In this document: positions 57,563 through 64,000 of the stretch, one piece after another
Layout: each line of letters starts with the position of its first letter
Position numbering within the stretch: the first letter of the stretch is position 1
DNA from: Alteromonas sp. KUL49
GTDB lineage: Bacteria; Pseudomonadota; Gammaproteobacteria; Enterobacterales; Alteromonadaceae
Direction: 5' to 3'
NCBI RefSeq assembly: GCF_006538345.1
Contig: NZ_BJKL01000002.1
Location: 310,001 to 374,000 of the forward strand
DNA length: 64,000 nt
Notes under the pieces: model-generated
What the model was told of the DNA's origin: nothing
What the model saw: the letters and a program-made list of their open reading frames with translations, nothing else
Databases searched by the model: none
Position numbers and translations under genes: made by a program

Positions 57563-60500
57563 CTATTCCTTACTATTCATCCATCGTTGTTTGAGCTCAC
57601 TGACAAAGATGTCATCTTTATCATTGATTGCAGACACAAAGAGAATAAAAGTAGAACTGTCATCACGAGTTATCGTCACAATAGTATTATCAAATTCATT
57701 GTCTGCAGGCTCTACTTCGATGTCGGACACCTCAGTAAATAAAGCAACGTCTGATTGAAAAACGCCGTCTTCATCTTTCCAATAAGAGAACACGCGATTG
57801 TCAGTAAAGCCGTTCCCGTCCTCTTTGATGTCCCAAATTGCATCGCTGTAAAAATAGAGAATAGTTTCATTCGCAGGAATAATCTTTTGACGGTAAAAGA
57901 ACTTAAGATGATGAGCCATGAGTTGACTCTCATCTATCACTTCATCACTGGGGAAGAGTGCAGTTGAGGTCAATGCCAAAAACCCGAGTAATGGGAACCA
58001 AAGGATCCCATTAAACACATGACGTGTTTGCCACTTAGAGTTGTATTCGATCGCGTCGCAGTCATTTTGGTTAAACTGATTTACCGCAATAACGAAAGGG
58101 AGTAAAAGTAAGGCCAACGCAAACATTGAAAGTACGATTAATAGTTCATTTTCCACTGCCCACTGAAATACAGATACACCCAAGTAACCCACCGTCAGTA
58201 ATACTGCGATGAAACGACTAAATAGGTACGGATTATTCCCATGCTCAGCATGTTCTTTCTTTAACGCGTTATAGAAAGGATAAAGCCAGAGTACCAAGAA
58301 AATTCCGCGAACAATTGGCATCATTGGTTGACCCGTTTGTTGCTTAACCGCTTTCCAGTTTCGGTACATCCAGTAGGCTTCGAATATCCCTAATGTAGCT
58401 ATGCTCATGAAAACAAACTTGACTGGCGAAATCGGATAAAAACGCGATTGCTCGAAGCTAGGCCTTTGTCCAGATTCCATTCTCCACTCGATGATGACAT
58501 AGGTAATCCCTAGAATGTACAAGATGGCGATGAGTCCGATGACAGAAGCATTAACAAATTCGTCGTTGGTAACCGTCTCAGATTCAGTCTGTTCAGCATA
58601 CTTCATAATACCGAAGTAGGTGTTGTCCATTAACGCTTCACGCTCAGACAAATACTCCTCGATTTTATCAGCGGGAATATTGTCGGTTTTTGCGTTGAAC
58701 TGATAAAGCAGTGTGAGTACTTTGCCATCGAACCTTGCCGAAAAATCAAAGGCATAAAAATCATTGTTTTGAGAGAAGTCCTCATCGTAGAACTCCCAAT
58801 CATCCTCTTGAAACGTCACTTCAATGCGATATTTGATATTGTTTGGGTAAATAAAATCCAACGGCCCGTTGCGATGTATATCATCTGGTTTATAAACACT
58901 GTTTCGAATCACACCGGGATAAAAATCCGTTTCCCACCCTTCCTCATCTTCCTCCCAAAATTCAGTGATACTGTAGACCTCATCCAACCGCAAAACACCT
59001 GACTGTGCGTTATTGTTTACCACCAGCGATTCATCGAGGGATAACCCAGGATATCTACGCTGATAAAAGCTAACATAGTCCTGTTCTACATTCTTTTGAC
59101 CATCCTGTTCGAGGCGCCACAGAACCCTCATGGCTTCATAACCTGTGTAAGTACTCTCTACTTCAAACCGAATAGCGTCAGTGACGCTCTCAGGAATAGT
59201 GTAACGCTCAACAATGGATTCCTCGTTGTTTTCCCCGTTAACGGCCATGAATGTCAGATCTTTTTCGCCCTCTTTTAATACTAAGCCATAACCATAATCC
59301 GGCTGATAAAGCTCATCTAGTTCTCCGAATTGCGCGCTTAACGTTGGGTCTAGCCAGTACACCTTGTCGTTAAACTCAACCTTAACGATCACGTGATTGA
59401 ACATGGCAACGCCGGCAGGTAAATTTATTAAGGTTTTGGTGTAATCAGTGTCTACAAGAGCAGGATACGCATTGACCCCTAAAGCATCGAGCAGCGCGAT
59501 AAGTAATGCGGTTTTGTCCTTACAGTCACCATACTTTAGCGCCAAGGTTTCATGGGGCGAGGTGGGCATATGAGAGTTCTGCCCCATTTCTAAACCGACA
59601 TAGCGGACTCGCTCTTGAACATATTGCAACGCCGCTACAATCTGTTCAATAGTGGTTTTATGTGATGCTGTGATTTGGTCAGCAACCATACGAATATCTG
59701 GATGGGTATCGCCAAACTGGTACATGGGGTATGCCCAATCGATGACTTCACCCCAGTCAGCTGTCTCATTAAAGTAAGCCGCATCATAAGGGTCGTACCA
59801 ATCTGGTGTTTCACTTGAAACAACGAGGGGTGGCTCGTCTTCCATTGAAAAAAGATACTCAGTAAACCCGTTCAACTCCCTTTCAGCATAGGTTAAATCG
59901 GTATAGCGGGTCTCAATATTCAGAGCGCTAGGTTTACCCCACAGTACTCGAAGATTTTGACGATAGAGAGGTACATTCCAACGCAAGCCTTGAGCATACG
60001 AAAACAACCCTTTGTATACGGGATTTGCACCAAACCGAGTATAGCTGTAGTCAATGGTGTCGCCGGGTTGAACATCTTCCAGCAATACATTGAGCGTTAA
60101 ATCACCGTTATAAATGAGACTGTCTAGGTCGTCTTCACGATTGAAAATAGATAATCTAGCTTCATCTATTTTATTGATTACCTCGCCTTGTCGAATAACG
60201 GCGAGGTGGTTTAATACTAACTTTTGATAGGCTGGGTCGAAGTCGATATTAATTTGTGAGCTGGTTTCCACCCCAGTCTTATTGACCGCAGTTTCGGTAT
60301 AGCGGGTGTACGACGCCCTTGTTCCGTCTTGCTCTACACGTATTTGGTTATCCAATAGTTGGTAGTAAACACCATTTCTTATTTGACCCTCAGGAATGTC
60401 TTCCCTTAGCTCAACATCCAGAATATTTACCCAACTAGGAGCTGGTTCAACATGCAAATGCTCACTTTCATACCCTTGTGCAAACGCCAGATTTGTTAAC

Positions 60501-60565
60501 ACTAAGTGAGTGAGCAATAAAAGAATAGAGTACGAAACGAAACATCGTTGACGGTTGGAATTCAA
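57563..60565 (-). CDS. DUF3857/transglutaminase-like protein fused to a membrane domain
   Basis: A 1000-residue envelope protein. After a signal peptide (ending LAFAQ) comes a DUF3857 domain (about 40-190). A transglutaminase-like domain follows with a full triad: KYGDCKDKTALLIALLDALG, MFNHVIVKVE, and WLDPT. A beta-rich region runs to about 620, then a multi-helix membrane segment (about 660-900, including FEAYWMYRNWKAVKQQTGQP). A soluble C-terminal tail follows (KEDGNGFTDNRVFSYW). DUF3857-TGase proteins usually end after the enzymatic part, so the C-terminal 350 residues are an extra fusion. Start: TTG 60565, preceded by AAGGA at 7 nt; the ATG at 60610 would spoil the signal peptide. Confidence 0.85.
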   Translation of the reverse strand: MNSNRQRCFVSYSILLLLTHLVLTNLAFAQGYESEHLHVEPAPSWVNILDVELREDIPEGQIRNGVYYQLLDNQIRVEQDGTRASYTRYTETAVNKTGVETSSQINIDFDPAYQKLVLNHLAVIRQGEVINKIDEARLSIFNREDDLDSLIYNGDLTLNVLLEDVQPGDTIDYSYTRFGANPVYKGLFSYAQGLRWNVPLYRQNLRVLWGKPSALNIETRYTDLTYAERELNGFTEYLFSMEDEPPLVVSSETPDWYDPYDAAYFNETADWGEVIDWAYPMYQFGDTHPDIRMVADQITASHKTTIEQIVAALQYVQERVRYVGLEMGQNSHMPTSPHETLALKYGDCKDKTALLIALLDALGVNAYPALVDTDYTKTLINLPAGVAMFNHVIVKVEFNDKVYWLDPTLSAQFGELDELYQPDYGYGLVLKEGEKDLTFMAVNGENNEESIVERYTIPESVTDAIRFEVESTYTGYEAMRVLWRLEQDGQKNVEQDYVSFYQRRYPGLSLDESLVVNNNAQSGVLRLDEVYSITEFWEEDEEGWETDFYPGVIRNSVYKPDDIHRNGPLDFIYPNNIKYRIEVTFQEDDWEFYDEDFSQNNDFYAFDFSARFDGKVLTLLYQFNAKTDNIPADKIEEYLSEREALMDNTYFGIMKYAEQTESETVTNDEFVNASVIGLIAILYILGITYVIIEWRMESGQRPSFEQSRFYPISPVKFVFMSIATLGIFEAYWMYRNWKAVKQQTGQPMMPIVRGIFLVLWLYPFYNALKKEHAEHGNNPYLFSRFIAVLLTVGYLGVSVFQWAVENELLIVLSMFALALLLLPFVIAVNQFNQNDCDAIEYNSKWQTRHVFNGILWFPLLGFLALTSTALFPSDEVIDESQLMAHHLKFFYRQKIIPANETILYFYSDAIWDIKEDGNGFTDNRVFSYWKDEDGVFQSDVALFTEVSDIEVEPADNEFDNTIVTITRDDSSTFILFVSAINDKDDIFVSELKQRWMNSKE

Positions 60566-60667
60566 GCAAAAGTCCTTTTTTATTAGTAGGTAGAGTACAA
60601 CGAAACACAAAAGCTAACACTGTTAAGCATGTTTGTCAGTATGTGTAAATCGAAGTTAACCTACTCT

Positions 60668-63061
60668 TTAAAAAGAGAGCTCAAATTTCACGCCATACAC
60701 CGTTGGCTCTTCAATAAAGTTCATACGATTGGTATAAAAATTACTCGAACCCGTATTTACAAAATAGCGTTTACGAGAGTCAAATAAGTTTTGAATGTAA
60801 AAACTAGATTTAAACTCGGTGTTATCCATCAATGGTGTTGAATATGTCACAGAAAGGCCAAAAGTGAACTGGGTTTGGTAGGCATCTCTCTCTTCCATGA
60901 GCTGGCGTTCCCGCTCAAAAATACTGAGTTGAGAATTGAACTGAAGTTGCTGCTCTGAGGTTAACTGTGACTGGTCAAAGTTATCATACGCTTTTTGATA
61001 CATATGTACTTCGTCATAGGAACCCTTATAGTCCCAAAAAATCTGCCCACTAAGCTGAATGGTAAGTGAGTTATCTAAAAACGTCTTAGTGACCACAAAC
61101 TTTGAGGTATTTTCAGACCAATTATTTAAACCATTTCCCGTACTCTCTAAAGTTATGGGAATCTCTGTGCGGGTGATGTAAAAGTAATCTGCATAAGACA
61201 GATTGTTTCGGTTGGTACCATCTTTGAGCTCATCGTTCATAGTAACGGAGTTAGGAGAAAGATAAGAATGATTGATCTGTAAATCAACACTGTCCGTTTT
61301 GTAGAAAAATTCGGCCTCAATACCCACAAGCTTGAGATTGCCCAAAAATTGTAGTTCTTCACCAGTAAAACCTACTGCATCAATGTCATTATAAAATGCT
61401 CGACCCGTGATGTAGCCATTTCGACTGATACTGTTCGTGTATGCAAGCTCAATACTGTCAATCTTTTCGTGCTCTTTGTCATTTGGCGTATCTGCGATGT
61501 CGTTCAAGTATTGGGCACGCAATGGCATCATGCGCAATGCATGTTGAGCAGTGAGTGTTACGGAGTGGCCTTCTCTCGGCCTGGTTTGTACGGCAAAACG
61601 CATAGATGACATAGTGCTAGAGCGATTAGGGAAGTCTAATCGATGTCCATAGTGCAACTGCGTTTTTTCAGACAGGTTATAATTACCCTCAAAAAGTAGA
61701 GAATGTTTGTAAAAATCTATTCCGCTACCGACCTCAACAACTCGGTCTGGCCTTGGTCGATTTCTCAAAGAGAGATCTTGCGTGTAAACACTGGTGCTAA
61801 AGTCATTAATCATGTACACCCCTTCACGAATCAATAGATGCTCTTTGTTCTCTCCCCAAGGTGCGGTGACATCAATAAACTCAAACTCGTAGCCCGAGGT
61901 GACATTCCACTCTGATGCCTCATAGGTATAAAGCCCTGATACATGCCATCTGTTCTGTGAAAATGCGTAGTCTCTCGCATTGTTTGGATGGTCTGCAGGC
62001 CACTGAATATTTGCTTGTTCATAGCGCAAGTATTCCTGAGTATCATAGGTAAAAGCAGCTTTGAATCGGGATCGCTCAGTTAATTGATGCAAATATTCCG
62101 GTGCAAAAATAAAGCTCCGCAGACTTACCTGTCTATTCGGCACGGTATTAATTACGTTGTTGGAATTGTCGACCACTGGACTGAGCGTCCGAAAATGATG
62201 AGTCTGACCAGATTGGGTATAGCGTGCAAATAGGTTAAAGCGCTCCAAGTATTGCCAATCAAGATGCAGTTTTACCTGAGGCCGATCAAAAGCATCTGCT
62301 TTGTATGGCTGAGGCCCGTTTTCATAACCATCTCCTTTGCCAACGAAGCGATTGTTAGATGCGTTAATGTCACCACGCTGTACGTAATAATCGGGATTTT
62401 GCAATCCGTTACTGTTTCTGAATGAGCCAAAAAAATATCCATGGGATTTCTCACCCGAAAACTGTTTTTGTAAACTAAAGCCTCTACTGTGGTAAGTGGT
62501 GTTGAACTGCCCAATGATACTGTTTGCGTTGGAAGTTGTCGCACCACTTTTGGGGATGATATTGATAACACCTGCAATAGCTCCAGTGCCATAGACCACG
62601 GACCCAGGACCTCTTACTACTTCTACTCGTTCAATATCGGTAAGATCCCATTGATCTATCTCGTTAATAACTCCCTCATACACCATATTAGTAATATTTT
62701 TTCCATTAATGAGTATGAGTAGTTTGTAATTTTCGGCAGCGATGTTCCCCCTCAACCCTAGCTTATCCCCCTCAGAATGGGTCATCAGTATCAACCCGGG
62801 AACATACATTTCTAGTAATTCAGCGAGGTTTTTGACGGGCGCCAAGTCAATCTGATTTTGTTGAATAACGGTAACCGCGGAAGGAGAGTCTTGTTGGCGA
62901 ACATCAAACAACTGGCCAGTTGTAATTCGTACATTGAGCAACTCTTCAAGCGACAACTCAAATAACTCTTCAGTGGATTGCGCGACACTTCTAAAAGGCA
63001 TAACCAAGCTGACTAACATTGGGATAATCAGTTTGTATCTTCCCGAACTACTCAAACGCAT
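60668..63061 (-). CDS. TonB-dependent receptor, compact type
   Basis: A 797-residue receptor. Signal peptide ends PFRSVAQ; then STEELFELSLEELLNVRITT, a start motif of the cobalamin/siderophore-like or 'LSLEELL' receptor group. The plug has SPSAVTVIQQNQID, NLAELLEMYVPGL, LGLRGNIAAENYKLLILING, and RVEVVRGPGSVVYGTGAIAG; the barrel ends YGVKFELSF. It differs clearly from the three Alteromonad carbohydrate-type receptors in the window. AGAGGCG precedes the ATG. It lies 102 nt upstream of the DUF3857 gene on the same strand, and the Nramp gene diverges from it. Substrate unknown. Confidence 0.92.
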   Translation of the reverse strand: MRLSSSGRYKLIIPMLVSLVMPFRSVAQSTEELFELSLEELLNVRITTGQLFDVRQQDSPSAVTVIQQNQIDLAPVKNLAELLEMYVPGLILMTHSEGDKLGLRGNIAAENYKLLILINGKNITNMVYEGVINEIDQWDLTDIERVEVVRGPGSVVYGTGAIAGVINIIPKSGATTSNANSIIGQFNTTYHSRGFSLQKQFSGEKSHGYFFGSFRNSNGLQNPDYYVQRGDINASNNRFVGKGDGYENGPQPYKADAFDRPQVKLHLDWQYLERFNLFARYTQSGQTHHFRTLSPVVDNSNNVINTVPNRQVSLRSFIFAPEYLHQLTERSRFKAAFTYDTQEYLRYEQANIQWPADHPNNARDYAFSQNRWHVSGLYTYEASEWNVTSGYEFEFIDVTAPWGENKEHLLIREGVYMINDFSTSVYTQDLSLRNRPRPDRVVEVGSGIDFYKHSLLFEGNYNLSEKTQLHYGHRLDFPNRSSTMSSMRFAVQTRPREGHSVTLTAQHALRMMPLRAQYLNDIADTPNDKEHEKIDSIELAYTNSISRNGYITGRAFYNDIDAVGFTGEELQFLGNLKLVGIEAEFFYKTDSVDLQINHSYLSPNSVTMNDELKDGTNRNNLSYADYFYITRTEIPITLESTGNGLNNWSENTSKFVVTKTFLDNSLTIQLSGQIFWDYKGSYDEVHMYQKAYDNFDQSQLTSEQQLQFNSQLSIFERERQLMEERDAYQTQFTFGLSVTYSTPLMDNTEFKSSFYIQNLFDSRKRYFVNTGSSNFYTNRMNFIEEPTVYGVKFELSF

Positions 63062-63173
63062 TCCATCGCCTCTATGTTAAGTAACTTGCAGTAAATAAAA
63101 AGATTTATCTAAAAATATTAGGTTGAAAGTCGTAAAAATGCTACGTTTTAGCTAAACAAAAAACGAGTATTTT

Positions 63174-64000
63174 ATGGCAAAGGATAAGTCAGGTTATATT
63201 ATCGCTGCGGCCTTTATTGGCCCGGGTACCGTCACTACTGCAAGTCTTGCTGGTGCCAACTTTGGCTTTCATCTAGCGTGGGCGCTACTATTTTCGATTT
63301 TCGCAACGATTGTATTGCAAGACATGGCCGCTCGTTTAGGAATAGCCAGTGGACAAGGCTTGGCAAATGCCATGAAAAACATGGTTGAAACGCCCTGGTT
63401 GAAAGGGTTACTTGCCGCGCTAATCGTCAGTGCTGTAGGTATAGGCAACGCCGCTTATGAATCTGGTAACCTAACAGGTGCGGCCATAGGACTGAACGCT
63501 TTTTTGGATGCAGGTGTCGCTAGTTGGGCCGCCCTACTTGGTGTTATTACCGTTGCACTGCTGTGGTCAGGGAGTTATCAGCTGATCGAAAGGGTATTGG
63601 TACTACTTGTGTTTACTATGGCCAGCGTTTTCGTCATTACGTTGCTAGTAGCAAAGCCTGACTTTGGTGCTATGTTATCTCAGTTATCAACGCCAACACT
63701 CTCTGCGTCCTCCTTAACAACAGTACTTGCGCTAATTGGCACAACAATCGTTCCCTATAATTTATTTTTACATGCCAGCTTAGTGGCGAAATCAAGCCAA
63801 AACTCAGACAAACAAAATGCAATCTCAATATGCCGTGCGCAATCAGCTAAAGCGATTGGCATTGGCGGCTTAATTACGCTCGTGATAATGGCCACAGCAA
63901 TGATGGCGTTTTTCAATCAAGCAGTATCAATGAACTCCGGTAATATGGGAGAACAGCTTCGCCCAGTGCTTGGGGACTTCGCGCAATATTTCTTCGCTTT
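63174..64000 (+). CDS. Nramp/SLC11-family transporter with atypical metal site (partial)
   Basis: The reading frame is open to the right edge, so the 3' part is outside the window. The first 275 residues show about seven helices in the Nramp order. Helix 1 reads FIGPGTVTTASLAGANFG where Mn/Fe transporters have DPGN, and helix 6 reads LIGTTIVPYNLFLHASL where they have A-x-x-M-P-H-N. The Asp, Asn and Met/His expected at the transition-metal site are replaced. It therefore belongs to the superfamily but may carry another substrate, as in the Mg-transporting SLC11-like branch. ATG 63174 follows AACGAG. It is divergent from the TBDR. Confidence 0.85.
   Translation, partial: MAKDKSGYIIAAAFIGPGTVTTASLAGANFGFHLAWALLFSIFATIVLQDMAARLGIASGQGLANAMKNMVETPWLKGLLAALIVSAVGIGNAAYESGNLTGAAIGLNAFLDAGVASWAALLGVITVALLWSGSYQLIERVLVLLVFTMASVFVITLLVAKPDFGAMLSQLSTPTLSASSLTTVLALIGTTIVPYNLFLHASLVAKSSQNSDKQNAISICRAQSAKAIGIGGLITLVIMATAMMAFFNQAVSMNSGNMGEQLRPVLGDFAQYFFA

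Noticed and set aside
1..64000. CRISPR arrays, tRNA/rRNA genes, prophage, restriction-modification or toxin-antitoxin systems
   Set aside because: I looked for repeat-spacer patterns, conserved RNA sequences and marker proteins and saw none; tRNA detection by eye is not exhaustive.

Overview
The window looks like a chromosome segment of a marine gammaproteobacterium of the order Alteromonadales, most likely Alteromonadaceae. The evidence is moderate-to-low GC by eye, four large TonB-dependent receptors (TBDRs), a PhoX phosphatase, a secreted sulfatase, a glucuronate catabolic cluster, many c-di-GMP and chemotaxis genes, and a creBCD locus. I saw no phage, transposase, integrase, CRISPR array, tRNA or rRNA. 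This is inference from gene content; no database was searched.

Layout. 1-4.6 kb: small membrane protein, WbuC-like cupin, serine hydrolase, MscS channel. 4.7-11.7 kb: GAF-PAS-GGDEF-EAL protein, YbiT-type ABC-F, a small membrane protein behind an FNR-type promoter, a sulfatase and a frameshifted enoyl-CoA hydratase. 11.9-15.8 kb: membrane protein, secreted beta-propeller, DUF1232 protein, periplasmic solute-binding protein. 15.9-24.9 kb: a cell-surface-signalling operon, FecI-type sigma, FecR-type anti-sigma, STN-containing TBDR, second paralogous TBDR, PhoX phosphatase. 25-37.4 kb: unknown proteins, a SetA/B-like MFS transporter, then a divergent glucuronate cluster (TBDR, uxuA and DUF4862 leftward; GH2 glycosidase and UxuB-type reductase rightward). 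37.6-41.6 kb: a catalytically degenerate 5'-nucleotidase translationally coupled to a membrane diguanylate cyclase, followed by a solute-binding protein. 41.7-45.2 kb: creB-creC-creD. 45.4-53.4 kb: two similar chemoreceptors flanking LysR, two pirins and an azoreductase. 53.5-64 kb: peroxiredoxin-like protein, SRPBCC/GyrI-like protein, dienelactone hydrolase, M24 peptidase, DUF3857/transglutaminase membrane protein, TBDR and an atypical Nramp transporter cut by the window edge.

The most unusual signal is non-coding. Three intergenic elements of about 105 nt (555-658, 1272-1375, 27784-27889) share a 58-nt core with two TCCN-loop hairpins. Each core is enclosed by a 22-24 bp stem whose outer 15-17 bp differ between copies while staying complementary within each copy. 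Each copy lies downstream of, and in the same sense as, a gene.

Three genes (enoyl-CoA hydratase, GH2 glycosidase, diguanylate cyclase) are each broken by what looks like one missing base in a homopolymer. All three have intact-looking downstream halves, which suggests base-calling error or very recent mutation rather than old decay.
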